Of a stretch of 64,000 nucleotides of DNA, positions 18,831 through 27,475 are shown one piece after another (the stretch's first letter is position 1; each line of letters begins with the position of its first letter). The stretch is from Vibrio tapetis subsp. tapetis (GTDB lineage Bacteria; Pseudomonadota; Gammaproteobacteria; Enterobacterales; Vibrionaceae). The notes under the pieces are model-generated. The model was not told the DNA's origin. It did no database searches and was given only the letters and a program-made list of their open reading frames with translations. The position numbers and the translations under genes were made by a program. The stretch covers positions 930,001-994,000 of the forward strand of contig NZ_LT960612.1 in assembly GCF_900233005.1 (NCBI RefSeq). The letters are read 5' to 3'.

Positions 18831-20921
18831 GTTTGCCCAGCGAAGCTGGCAAACCCATTAGGCTGAAAGAAGCCTAAATCACCCTGATTGAGGGGAAGAT
18901 AATCCGAATCGCAAGGGCGTTGCTGGCCAACGGCAGGGTTTGAAGGAAGCGATAGGAAGTTAACAGTACACAACGAAAGTGAACCTGATTCGGCAATTTA
19001 GGTGGGTAAGCGTGCAAAATAGCGTGAAGCCCGATACTCAATCAGACCTAGATTGTGCTTGAGGGTGGCATTGTTAACAGGGGGCCAGTGCAGTAACTGG
19101 GGAAGCCTGACATCACATCCGAGCAAACGTCGGAAGCATAAACTCAAGGCGAGAGCCAAGATCTATGTTGGTGCGAGGTGGCAGATGAATCCGTAGTAGT
19201 GAGTAAAGCTCGGCCGGTGAAGCCCAGTAATGGTGTGGAGGATAAAACTGAGCTGACCATCAGTAACACGTCTGATGGGACAACATTTTGCCAAAAGCAA
19301 TCTGGTGTTGCGAAGGGATGAAGTACATTTTAAGTCTGTGATGAGCAGATGTTTTTTTTTCAGTGGTATACAAGTTGATTAGCTATCGAGGTATTCCGTC
19401 TCGGTCTTTGTGAAAGCAAAGCACTGAAGCGAGAAACCGTACAAGGGAGTAACTCTGACTCACTCTAGTAAATTGCCATTGAGCTAGAAGGCTAGAGAGT
19501 GGAGTGAAATACACCAACACTGTGAGAGAGCATTTGTCCCCACACGGCACACAATCTAAAGGAAAAAGTTGAGAGTTTACTACAGTTTATATGGTCACTT
19601 GCTCCACAAAGAGCGACTCTATAAAGGATTTAAAAAAGTGTGGAAAGCGAAAGGCGCGGCCGGAATAGATAGGCAGAGCCTAAGCGACTACGCCCAAAAT
19701 CTGAGTGATAACCTAGATCAACTTCTTCTGGAACTCAAAACCAAGCGATACACCCCTCAACCCGTCAGACGGGTAGAAATACCGAAAGATGATGGTGGGG
19801 TGCGATTACTTGGGATCCCAACAGTACGGGATAGAGTTGTCCAACAAGCTCTAAATGATCTATTAACCCCAATCTTCGAAGAGCAGTTTCACCCATCCAG
19901 CTTTGGGTATAGACTGAATCGAAGTTGTCACGATGCTATAAACAAAGCGACGATGTTCATCCGTCGATACGGAATGCAACACGTCGTAGATATGGACTTA
20001 TCGAAGTGCTTCGATAAGCTCGATCATGAGCTTATTCTAAAAAGCATTAAGAAACGAGTCACAGACAGTAGCGTACTGGAGCTCATCAAACAGTTCCTGA
20101 AAAGTGGCGTAATGGTTGATGGAGAGTGGCAGCATACCGAGATAGGTAGTCCGCAAGGTGGAGTAATAAGCCCACTGATAGCGAACATCTATCTGGATGC
20201 GTTTGATCAAGAGATGCGAAAGCGAGGACATCGAATAGTCCGTTATGCCGACGACATACTGATCTTCTGTCGCAGCCGTAAAGGTGCAGAAAATGCGCAA
20301 GTACAGGCAACGAAGGTCCTGGAAAAACAGCTCAAGTTAACGGTGAACGAAACCAAATCACACATAGCGCACAGCGGCGAAGGTGTGAAATTCCTTGGAA
20401 TAGAAATCGGTAGCCATTATAGCCGTATTCAGCCAAAGAAAATGTCGACGTTCAAAGGAAAGTTGAAGCGAGTGACAAGACGCAATGGCGGTAAGCCATT
20501 GTTAGAAGTCATTAAACAACTGAATCCACTTCTGAGAGGGTTCAGCCAGTACTTTCGAATAGCGAATGCGAACAGGGAGTTTAAGAAACTGGCCGCGTGG
20601 TTAAGGCGAAGACTTCGCAGCGTCCAATTACGATTATGGAAAAAACCGACCCGACTCCACCGCAGGCTAAGACAGCTAGGTTACGAAGGGTCATTCAGGT
20701 ATATCTGTATGGATAGTTGGAGAAATGCTGCGAGTCCATTAGCCAGTTACTCGATGCCAAATCAATGGTTTAACGACCTTGGATTAGTGAATCTTGAACA
20801 CGTTAGGACAGGATATGTGTTCAGCCATTATGCTGAATGGAAACGTGCATGAGCCGTATACGAGGTCCGTACGTACGGTTCTGTGAGAGGGATGAGGCGG
20901 AGACGCCTCACCCTACTCGAT
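18831..20921 (+). mobile_element. Group IIC intron, copy 1 (about 2.09 kb)
   Basis: The element starts GTTTGCCCAGC and ends in ...CTACTCGAT. The 5' part shows domain I features of group IIC introns (CGCAAGGGCGTTGC, then GAAGGAAGCG), resembling the Oceanobacillus intron as I remember it. The 3' part from 20851 has a domain V-like hairpin (CCGTATACGAGG, CGTACGTACGG, TGTGAGAGG) and a short domain VI hairpin (GAGGCG/CGCCTC). It encodes a reverse transcriptase without an endonuclease domain. The insertion point, directly behind a Rho-independent terminator, is the hallmark of class C. A second copy at 52959-55050 differs by a handful of bases, including one T in a poly-T run. Exact ends could shift by one or two bases. 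Confidence 0.88.
19569..20852 (+). CDS. ltrA: Group II intron reverse transcriptase/maturase, copy 1
   Basis: The 427-residue intron-encoded protein helps the intron fold, splice and retrotranspose. It has RT blocks 0-7, with the catalytic YADD (VRYADDILIF, about residues 222-231), IGSPQGGVISPLIANIYLD and FLGIEIG. A maturase (X) domain follows (LLRGFSQYFRIAN), and there is no HNH endonuclease domain, as in class C. The start is TTG behind AAAGGA. Compared with the copy at 53698-54981 it carries FGYRLNR where that copy and the family have FGYRPNR, and VMVDGEW for VIVDGEW. Loss of the conserved proline may weaken this copy's activity. Its stop overlaps domain V by two bases. Confidence 0.93.
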   Translation: MRVYYSLYGHLLHKERLYKGFKKVWKAKGAAGIDRQSLSDYAQNLSDNLDQLLLELKTKRYTPQPVRRVEIPKDDGGVRLLGIPTVRDRVVQQALNDLLTPIFEEQFHPSSFGYRLNRSCHDAINKATMFIRRYGMQHVVDMDLSKCFDKLDHELILKSIKKRVTDSSVLELIKQFLKSGVMVDGEWQHTEIGSPQGGVISPLIANIYLDAFDQEMRKRGHRIVRYADDILIFCRSRKGAENAQVQATKVLEKQLKLTVNETKSHIAHSGEGVKFLGIEIGSHYSRIQPKKMSTFKGKLKRVTRRNGGKPLLEVIKQLNPLLRGFSQYFRIANANREFKKLAAWLRRRLRSVQLRLWKKPTRLHRRLRQLGYEGSFRYICMDSWRNAASPLASYSMPNQWFNDLGLVNLEHVRTGYVFSHYAEWKRA

Positions 20922-21112
20922 GTACCTGTAGAAAAGAGAAACCTCCAATAGGCAGCGTTCAGCTTTTTGATAGCAATGTATCCAAATAAGTAACTCTTGT
21001 TACTGACTTTGAGGTTATTTTGTTGATCTTATGTTGTGTTTTTAGCGAGTGCGTAACCCAAATAAAGCGATTACAGTTAGTAGCACGTTTGTTTCACCAA
21101 GATGGAAATAAA

Positions 21113-21295
21113 ATGAAAGTACTCGTTCAATACATTCAAGCTGGTAAGTATAAAGACCAAGCATGGGAAGCGCTGACAATTAAAGTGAAAGGTGAGGTTC
21201 AAGCGGTCACCCCTTCATACGCAGTGCGACTGATAGAGCAAAATAAGGCCATTCTGGTTACCTCAGAAGATGAAGATATCATCATTCATGCCTAG
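21113..21295 (+). CDS. Small conserved-looking cytoplasmic protein, unknown function
   Basis: The 60-residue frame starts MKVLVQYIQAGKYKDQAWEA and ends TSEDEDIIIHA. It is soluble, mixed alpha/beta and slightly acidic at the C-terminus, and I do not recognise the family. I chose the internal ATG at 21113, because the longer frame from 21020 begins with unlikely residues (Cys-rich, no ribosome site). A strong terminator follows 87 bp later. That the frame is a real gene is supported by a diverged copy of its last 12 codons at the other end of the island, which keeps the reading (VTSEDEDIIIHA) despite silent changes. Confidence 0.6.
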   Translation: MKVLVQYIQAGKYKDQAWEALTIKVKGEVQAVTPSYAVRLIEQNKAILVTSEDEDIIIHA

Positions 21296-21381
21296 CGTTT
21301 TTGTCGTTCTGGCTTGAAAAGCAACGTGAAGCGAAAGGTTTAGAATAGTATAGAAAGTGTCGATTGGGCTTTCTCATCAAC

Positions 21382-21415
21382 AAAAAAGTGCGCCAATCTG
21401 CATTGGCGCACTTTT
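21382..21415. terminator. Terminator inside left island repeat
   Basis: Stem AAGTGCGCCAAT / ATTGGCGCACTT, A-rich before and T-rich after. It would act in both directions. Confidence 0.88.
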
Positions 21416-21459
21416 GTCATTTAGGTCATGTTATTCACACGACTATGTTCTGCCTTAGT

Positions 21460-21523
21460 TTATGGCCTGGTTGGATTTATCGTCATCGGCTCAAATGTAG
21501 CGACGGCGTTGCCGCCTGCTCCT
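21460..21523 (-). pseudogene. 3' remnant of a DUF3103 lipoprotein gene
   Basis: Read on the minus strand this gives GGNAVATFEPMTIN and then a stop, the same C-terminal end as the intact gene at 31418-32605. The similarity ends abruptly at 21523, where island sequence begins. It marks the former junction of the chromosomal gene with the small upstream gene. Confidence 0.75.
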
Positions 21524-22224
21524 AGATCTAGTGAGGACACACACCTAAAGTAATAAAGCCGGAGCTACAACGGTGGTTGTCTAAATCGAAGAATGGAGTG
21601 TATGTCCTTTTAATGCGTTCATTCTCTAGGTATGTACCTAAAATATTGCCTTTTTTTGACCATTTTTTGCTTAACTGAGCTTCCCTTGCTTTCTGATTGC
21701 TGTCACGAGAATAGCTGTTCAGCTCACCATGAGCTTGCCACGCTACACTACTGCACATACTTAAGCTTCGTAGCTCATCTGCGACTTACAAAAGATCAGA
21801 AGCTTGTGTTACTCCTGACGCGACAGCGCATAACAGAAGAAGGGTATGTTTTAAATTATTCCTAAAACTAGTCGCTAATAAATACAGGTATCGTCAATTG
21901 TAAGTACGACATGATATCATATTGGGCGCATTAGTAGGTGAGTCGGTACATAGCGCCTTGCTAAGGTGCGGCTAAATCGACGAAAATCAAGCTAGGCCAC
22001 TGTAATCACTAAACTTAACCGAACCAAAAATGCCCAAAGTTAGCCATCACTCTTGAGAATTTGGTTATGTAACGTTATCGACTGAGTCACAACCCTTGTT
22101 ACTTACATTTCTAGTAGTTAATAACTTTTATATCGAATATAATTCATAAAAAGGACACCATATTGGACACCACTAGGGAACAACATATATATTGTTATAG
22201 GGCAAGCATGCCTAGCAGGTAAAC
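21524..22224. other. Left part of the island without a supported gene
   Basis: About 700 bp with low coding signal. Two short frames (21528-21758 minus, 21632-21865 plus) overlap each other; neither has a ribosome site or a recognisable domain. The minus frame has many Ser and Lys residues and could be a gene fragment. The last 150 bp, AT-rich, likely hold the promoter of the exported protein gene. Confidence 0.4.
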
Positions 22225-22554
22225 ATGAACATAATCAAATCAATTTCAACAACTATCGTTGTTATCCTGTCAATTACTCTCTCGACTCCTATCCACGCGA
22301 AGAGCCAGAATTTTGATAAATGTGGTTACATTGAGCAAGTGCGCTCTACTAGCAATGCTCTATTTATTAACCTCGATGGTAAATACCCTGTACAAAGGTT
22401 AACAGGTGTAATGTTTAAATTTTCAGCATCTGATGCTTATTGCATGAAACAGTATATTGGTGATTATGCTTGCTTTACCGGCGACATCACTTACTACAAG
22501 GGAAAACCACAAATTGTCATCAATGATATTGACCAAATAGAGATTCCCCACTAA
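22225..22554 (+). CDS. Small exported protein upstream of the Zorya genes
   Basis: This 109-residue protein has a clear signal peptide (MNIIKSISTTIVVILSITLS...IHA, cleavage near residue 25). The mature domain of about 84 residues is rich in beta strands and has three cysteines (CGYIEQV, AYCMKQY, DYACFTGD). The end, TYYKGKPQIVINDIDQIE, resembles the last strands of small OB-fold nucleic-acid-binding-like domains; this is a weak resemblance. AGG five bases before the ATG supports translation. It lies inside the island and in the same direction as zorABCD, about 195 bp before zorA, so it could be passenger cargo or a periplasmic accessory. I do not assign a function. Confidence 0.65.
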   Translation: MNIIKSISTTIVVILSITLSTPIHAKSQNFDKCGYIEQVRSTSNALFINLDGKYPVQRLTGVMFKFSASDAYCMKQYIGDYACFTGDITYYKGKPQIVINDIDQIEIPH

Positions 22555-22592
22555 TACACCGTAAGAACGTAGTAGGTAGCATTGTAGTGGCA

Positions 22593-22690
22593 TAGTTAAT
22601 TTGGCCACCTGATTAGAGGTGTTAAAGTACACCTCCTACACAACAGGTGACACTATGAACAAACGTACAAGAAGAACTTATAGTTCAAAC
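22593..22690 (+). mobile_element. Possible left-end remnant of an IS3-family element
   Basis: Sequence from TTAATTTGGCCACC through CAGGTGACACTATGAAC to the codons MNKRTRRTYS resembles the left end and OrfA start of IS3-family elements known in Vibrio, from memory. The similarity stops after about ten codons. The short frame (22655-22741, 28 residues) then ends just before zorA. It could instead be a genuine leader peptide, as it has its own CAGGTG ribosome site. Confidence 0.35.
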
Positions 22691-22749
22691 CTACCACCAC
22701 TAGAAAAGATTATTAAACACAATAATTATGAATGTATATAAGGTTTATC

Positions 22750-25272
22750 ATGGATAAATTAGTATGGCTGTTGCCTGATTTTATGGCATTTAGCTCGTTA
22801 TCTTTTGAGTCACAATTAAGTACTATCTTTGTAGGTGTGTTACTAGCGATCACATTCCTATTTTTGTTCAAGTCATTCTATTCCGGTGCTAAAGCGTGGA
22901 AGCGGATCAACTGGTTGAAAGACACTCTTACTGCTATTCGCGCAGAAGACATCGCAAGTAAAAGAGAATACTTATACTCTTTGGCTAAGGAAAAAAAAGA
23001 CAGTGTTGGCCATTTATGGTTAGAGTTTGATGAAACGCTAATCGAAGAGCGAAAAGATAATAAAACGACCTTATATAACACGTTTGACGCAGCCTATTTT
23101 TTCAATACAACAACGCTAGCGAAAGGCGTGACTGAAAACCGTCTAATAGCTGCTGTACCTGGTTTTCTAACAGCAATTGGTGTAATTGGTACATTCGTTG
23201 GATTGCAAATAGGCCTGTCAGAAATGAATATATCAGCGGATGTATCTGTTGATGAAATGAAATCTGGTGTTGCTGCAGTCATCGGTGGGGCGAAAGTAGC
23301 ATTTATGACATCTGTATGGGGTGTATTCTTGAGTGTTGTTTTTAACTTTATCGAGAAGCTACTTGAACAGGCTATTCGTCGAAAAGTTAACGATTTGCAA
23401 AAGACCATTGATGAAATATTTCCTCGATTGAGTGCAGAGTCTCAGTTACAGACAATCGCAGAGAGTAATGTTGAATCAAGAGACAGTTTACAGGGATTAG
23501 CAGAGCAAATCGGTGTGAAGATGCAAGAGTCGATGATGACGGCAACTCGAGGCATCAGTGAAGCATTAGAGTCTAGTTTAAATGAAATCATGGCTCCTGC
23601 TATCAATAAGCTTGTAGAAGATACCTCTGAAGGTAATCAAAAAGCACTTGAAGAACTACTGACAAAGTTTATGGATGGTTTTGGTGCTCAAGGTCAACAG
23701 CAAAGGCTGGCGATGGAGGGAGCGTCTGAACAGGTGAATGAATCTATCGCAGATATGAATAGAACGATGGAGTCATTTATAAATAAAATGGAATTTTCTC
23801 AGCAACAGTCTGGAGAAAGAGAAAGAGACTTGATGTCTTCAATCTCAGTTCAAGTAGGGCAACTTGTGGACCAAAGTAATCTACAAGTAACTCAAATGAA
23901 TGAATTGATGAGCAGTCAATTAGCTAATTTGAATAAAAACTTTGAAAGCGGCCAGCACAATGCTGCTGAAAGAGAAAAACAGTTAATATCCGCAATATCT
24001 TCTCAAATATCCCAGTTAGTCACCCAAAATAGTAAACAAGTGAGTAAAACCACCGAGCTAATGGGGAGCCAGTTGGAAAGTCTTAACAATAGCTTTGATG
24101 AAGGTAAAAAATCTGCTGCACAACGTGAAGAAAAACTCATTGAAGCAATGTCAACGCAGGTGACTCACCTTGTAAACCAGGGGCATGAACAAGCCGAAAA
24201 AATGAATAACTTAATGGGTAGCCAGTTAACTCATTTAAGTAACAGTTTTGATGAAAGCAAAAAGTCTGCCGACCTACGAGAAGAAAAACTAATCGAATCA
24301 ATCTCTGCACAAGTAACCTATCTCGTTAACCAAGGGCAGGCACAATCTGCGAAAATGAATGAGCTTGTTGAAAGCCAATTAAGCAGTATTAATGACGGCT
24401 TTGAAGCAAGGCAGGCTAGCGCTGCACAACGAGAAGAAAAATTAACCAGTAACATTGAGCAACAAATTGAAAGCCTTACTTCCGGGATTTCAGCGCAAAG
24501 TAATGTATTAACTGAATTTGTAAATAATCAAATGACCAATTTACAAAAGTCCTTTGAAGATAGGGACCAAAAGTCAGTACAAATAGCAGAACAACGAAAT
24601 CAAGCGTTAGCACAGCAAACATCTTCTATTTCAAACACTACACAAGAGTTAGTTAAACAGATTGATGTGAGTATGAAAAATCAGCAAACCAGTTCAGAGC
24701 AGATAATACAGCAAGGTAAAGCACTTCAACAAAGTGTTGAGTCAACTATGCTCGCAAATGCTAAGGCGACGGATTGTATGAGGGAGTCAGCTTCTGAATT
24801 GAAATCGGCAGCAGATAGCATGAATGTGTTTGGTTCTCATGTTCGTGATGCGGGGAATAAATTATCAGGTGCTGTTACGGCAGCGGTTGAATCAACAAAA
24901 GACCTTGCTCAACAAAACCAATCTAGTGCGAAAATGATGGAAACACTAAGGGATAACATTGTTACAGAAGTCAACAAATTTAGTGACGTTACAGATAGCA
25001 TGAACGGTATGGTGTTGAATGCTGGTAATACATTCACAGAGCTTAAGTCATCTCAAAGTGATTATTTACATCAGTTAAAGGGCAATGTTATCGAGCTATC
25101 TAAGCAGATGACTGAACTACTTTCTGAGTACTCCACACAAGCTAATGCACAAACAACTAACCATCTAAAAATTTGGGCTGAATCGTCGACACAATATGCT
25201 GAATCAATGAATAATGCAGCTAGAGCTTTATCTGGTGTTGTAGATGAAATACAAGACAAAGTGGGAGCTTAA
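22750..25272 (+). CDS. zorA: Zorya protein ZorA, MotA-like with long tail
   Basis: ZorA forms the pentameric inner-membrane stator of the Zorya anti-phage machine with ZorB. This 840-residue protein has an N-terminal membrane helix (about 21-40) and a MotA/ExbB-type core with three further helices (AAVPGFLTAIGVIGTFVGLQIGL near 135-160, AAVIGGAKVAFMTSVWGVFLSVVF near 172-197). A cytoplasmic tail of over 600 residues follows, almost wholly coiled coil. Residues 357-611 are five tandem 51-residue repeats. E. coli ZorA is shorter (about 730, from memory), so the tail is longer here. I chose the ATG at 22750: AAGG sits six bases before it, and the upstream ATG at 22732 lacks a site. zorB follows after two bases. 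Confidence 0.92.
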   Translation: MDKLVWLLPDFMAFSSLSFESQLSTIFVGVLLAITFLFLFKSFYSGAKAWKRINWLKDTLTAIRAEDIASKREYLYSLAKEKKDSVGHLWLEFDETLIEERKDNKTTLYNTFDAAYFFNTTTLAKGVTENRLIAAVPGFLTAIGVIGTFVGLQIGLSEMNISADVSVDEMKSGVAAVIGGAKVAFMTSVWGVFLSVVFNFIEKLLEQAIRRKVNDLQKTIDEIFPRLSAESQLQTIAESNVESRDSLQGLAEQIGVKMQESMMTATRGISEALESSLNEIMAPAINKLVEDTSEGNQKALEELLTKFMDGFGAQGQQQRLAMEGASEQVNESIADMNRTMESFINKMEFSQQQSGERERDLMSSISVQVGQLVDQSNLQVTQMNELMSSQLANLNKNFESGQHNAAEREKQLISAISSQISQLVTQNSKQVSKTTELMGSQLESLNNSFDEGKKSAAQREEKLIEAMSTQVTHLVNQGHEQAEKMNNLMGSQLTHLSNSFDESKKSADLREEKLIESISAQVTYLVNQGQAQSAKMNELVESQLSSINDGFEARQASAAQREEKLTSNIEQQIESLTSGISAQSNVLTEFVNNQMTNLQKSFEDRDQKSVQIAEQRNQALAQQTSSISNTTQELVKQIDVSMKNQQTSSEQIIQQGKALQQSVESTMLANAKATDCMRESASELKSAADSMNVFGSHVRDAGNKLSGAVTAAVESTKDLAQQNQSSAKMMETLRDNIVTEVNKFSDVTDSMNGMVLNAGNTFTELKSSQSDYLHQLKGNVIELSKQMTELLSEYSTQANAQTTNHLKIWAESSTQYAESMNNAARALSGVVDEIQDKVGA
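23818..24582 (+). repeat. Five 153-bp coding repeats in the ZorA tail
   Basis: Five consecutive units of exactly 51 codons, each starting RE(E/K/R)(K/D)L and containing a (M/V)xSQL-x-x-(L/I)-type block followed by (S/N/G)F(D/E). Units 2-4 are most alike; the first and fifth are more diverged. There are no insertions or deletions between units. Confidence 0.9.
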
Positions 25273-25274
25273 CC

Positions 25275-26018
25275 ATGCGCTTTTCTCGTCATGCTCACCC
25301 CTCTGTTGATGAAGAAAATCCATACTGGATCTCTTTTTCTGATTTAATGTCTGCCATTCTAGTGATATTTATTTTGGCAACGCTAGCACTAATTATCGAG
25401 CTAACACAAAGAACAGAAAATATTGATGCGGGTATTGATCAATTAAAACAAGCTGAGCAAGCAAGGCAAGAAATTCTGCAAGAGGTGAAGTCTGAACTGG
25501 CGAAAATTAACATTAAAGTTGAAATTGCCGATAATGATACCGTTATTCGTATACCAGAATCGACACTGAGTTTCCGATCCGGTCAAGATACGATACCAGA
25601 TAGTATGCTGAGTTCTGTAAAAAGTATAGGTGAAGTCTTACACTCAGCCATTACTAAAAATGAGCGTTTTAAGTATCTCGATACTGTTTTTATTGAAGGT
25701 CACACTGACAGCGTACCTATTGCATTTGGCAAATATAGAACTAAGGGGAATTGGGGGTTGAGTGCTGATAGAGCGATCACTGTGTGGAAGTTATGGAGTA
25801 ATGAACTTAGCCTAATGCCGTCACTAAATGACTTAAAAAACCATACGCAGCAGAACTTATTTTCTGTGAGTGGTTATGCTGCAACACGTCGCGTGGAAGC
25901 AATAGAAGAAACTGCAACCCAACGAGCTAGAAATAGGCGTATAGATATTAGGTTTACCGTTAAGATGCCATCGATTGAAGACTTAGAGCAGATAAAGTCT
26001 TCCACGGATAATAAATGA
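25275..26018 (+). CDS. zorB: Zorya protein ZorB, MotB-like with OmpA peptidoglycan-binding domain
   Basis: Two copies of ZorB sit inside the ZorA pentamer and anchor it to the cell wall. The 247-residue protein has a short cytoplasmic N-terminus and one membrane helix (about 19-42, ISFSDLMSAILVIFILA) whose Asp23 corresponds to the ion-carrying aspartate of MotB. A linker coil and an OmpA-like domain follow (about 90-235; VFIEGHTDSVPIAF, GNWGLSADRA, NRRIDIRF), which binds peptidoglycan. It starts two bases after zorA, and its stop overlaps the zorC start as ATGA, so translation of the operon is coupled. Confidence 0.93.
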   Translation: MRFSRHAHPSVDEENPYWISFSDLMSAILVIFILATLALIIELTQRTENIDAGIDQLKQAEQARQEILQEVKSELAKINIKVEIADNDTVIRIPESTLSFRSGQDTIPDSMLSSVKSIGEVLHSAITKNERFKYLDTVFIEGHTDSVPIAFGKYRTKGNWGLSADRAITVWKLWSNELSLMPSLNDLKNHTQQNLFSVSGYAATRRVEAIEETATQRARNRRIDIRFTVKMPSIEDLEQIKSSTDNK

Positions 26019-27475
26019 TGCAGGATTTTATTAAAATAAAATTAAATCGCTTAGCTGTTAATATTCCAGAGAGGCCATTTGGGAATAGTATCAATAACTT
26101 AGGGAAAATAACGGCTGACTTAAACCGTTTGTCCACTGAAGCGGGAACAGACAATGAAAAGTATAAAACAGCCTGGAAGCAAGTTATTACCACATTAAAG
26201 GTCAAACAATCACTGCTTGATGTTATTAAGAGTAAGCTAGAAATTCGTGCACTTAGCTTTGCACTTTCAAGTCCAATGAAAAGTGCTATAAAAGTAACGC
26301 CAGCTTTATTAGAAAGAATTGATCAAATAACCCACAATAAGCCCGGAAATTTGTTTATTGAATCACTATTTCAATACTATTTGAATGAATTCAATAGTAT
26401 TTATGATCTGGAATTAGTTTCCAATTGGTTAGTCGATGCAAGAGAATTTCGAGATTTAAATAGCGCAAGCGATAGAGATCTAATCTCACCGTCTGGTCCT
26501 AAATGGTTAGCAGAATCAGCTATAAAAAGAGGACTAGACTTTGACCAACTGGTGAGTCATTTAAATCTAGACAAATTCAAATCTGGGCAGTTTATGGAGT
26601 TGGCGCAACGAACATATTATGTTGAGCAGCTAAAGACGATCCCCTTGAACGAGCCAAATGATTTATTAATTGAAGTGCAAAAGCCGGAAGTGTTCAATGC
26701 TCGGTTCAATGACACCGATTTACTTGGTCATCAAATTCTCAATATATTGATTGAGAGATCTCCTACGGACAATATCCATGAATCTTGGCTAAATGTTATT
26801 ATGGCTATTGCCGGTGACCCTCGTATACCAACAACCCATCACAGATATATAAAGTGGTGGAGTAGAATAGCCAGCTCCCATATAGCTAGAGTGAGAGGCT
26901 GGTTATCACGGCTCGATTTAAAGTTATTTCTTGAAGCACTGGAAGATTTCTCAAATTCATCGTTTGACCCTGAAATGAAGCGTATGTACCCGTCAAGAAA
27001 ACGTTTTTTAGAAGGTTTATACGATAAAAAATTGATTAGTAATACTCGCTTGTATATGAGTCGGCAGATGTCAGAGTACTTAAAAAGAAATTATAAAGCA
27101 GAGCATTTACCTAATTTTTCGATCATAAAGGACAATGATAAATCAATCATCTATGTTGATTTAGGTTCTGCGCACCTAGTAGAAGGAAGTCATAGTTGTT
27201 ACTTGTGGGTATATGATTCATTAGACCCATCTGCAACTGTATACGACTACAATAAGAACCTAGAAACATATAGTGGCTTAACAGCGGGCTTAAATCGCAA
27301 AATGCAACTAATGGGTCATGGAGCAACAGCAAAAATTACTCATTCCCCTGCGAATTTTAGTTGGCAACGTAAAGCTATTGATGAACTGAATTATCTTGAT
27401 GTTGATGTAAACATGAAAGATGTACTAATAAATAAAGATTATAGTCGTTACGTCAGAATGTTTGGAGTGGATTAA
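26015..27475 (+). CDS. zorC: Zorya effector subunit ZorC (EH_Signature-type)
   Basis: The 486-residue cytoplasmic protein sits at the zorC position of a type I Zorya operon and has the EH_Signature-like C-terminal half (about 225-480; HQILNILIERSP, RWWSRIASS-like KWWSRIASSHIARVRGWLS, FSNSSFDPEMKRMYPSRKRFLEG). ZorC is reported to bind DNA and act with ZorD when the ZorAB motor signals phage entry. The sequence alone shows a mainly helical, basic protein without a known catalytic motif. It overlaps zorB by four bases and zorD by one base (TAATG). Assignment rests on operon position plus these C-terminal features. Confidence 0.85.
   Translation: MMQDFIKIKLNRLAVNIPERPFGNSINNLGKITADLNRLSTEAGTDNEKYKTAWKQVITTLKVKQSLLDVIKSKLEIRALSFALSSPMKSAIKVTPALLERIDQITHNKPGNLFIESLFQYYLNEFNSIYDLELVSNWLVDAREFRDLNSASDRDLISPSGPKWLAESAIKRGLDFDQLVSHLNLDKFKSGQFMELAQRTYYVEQLKTIPLNEPNDLLIEVQKPEVFNARFNDTDLLGHQILNILIERSPTDNIHESWLNVIMAIAGDPRIPTTHHRYIKWWSRIASSHIARVRGWLSRLDLKLFLEALEDFSNSSFDPEMKRMYPSRKRFLEGLYDKKLISNTRLYMSRQMSEYLKRNYKAEHLPNFSIIKDNDKSIIYVDLGSAHLVEGSHSCYLWVYDSLDPSATVYDYNKNLETYSGLTAGLNRKMQLMGHGATAKITHSPANFSWQRKAIDELNYLDVDVNMKDVLINKDYSRYVRMFGVD

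Larger units (their letters stand above)
21255..21523. repeat. Island-flanking direct repeat, left copy
   Basis: These 269 bp match 31213-31481 over the same length with about 5% differences. It spans the end of the small gene, a terminator, and the last 20 codons of the DUF3103 gene (reversed). The left and right copies bound the Zorya island. A shorter match (20952-21003 with 31168-31219) lies just upstream, separated here by the body of the small gene. Confidence 0.85.

Noticed and set aside
18779..18973. Minus-strand frame over the start of intron copy 1 (and its twin at 52919-53101)
   Set aside because: It is antisense to intron domain I and changes its start when the flank changes, so it is a by-product of structured RNA sequence.
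21528..21865. Two overlapping short frames in the left part of the island
   Set aside because: They overlap on opposite strands, lack ribosome sites and recognisable domains.
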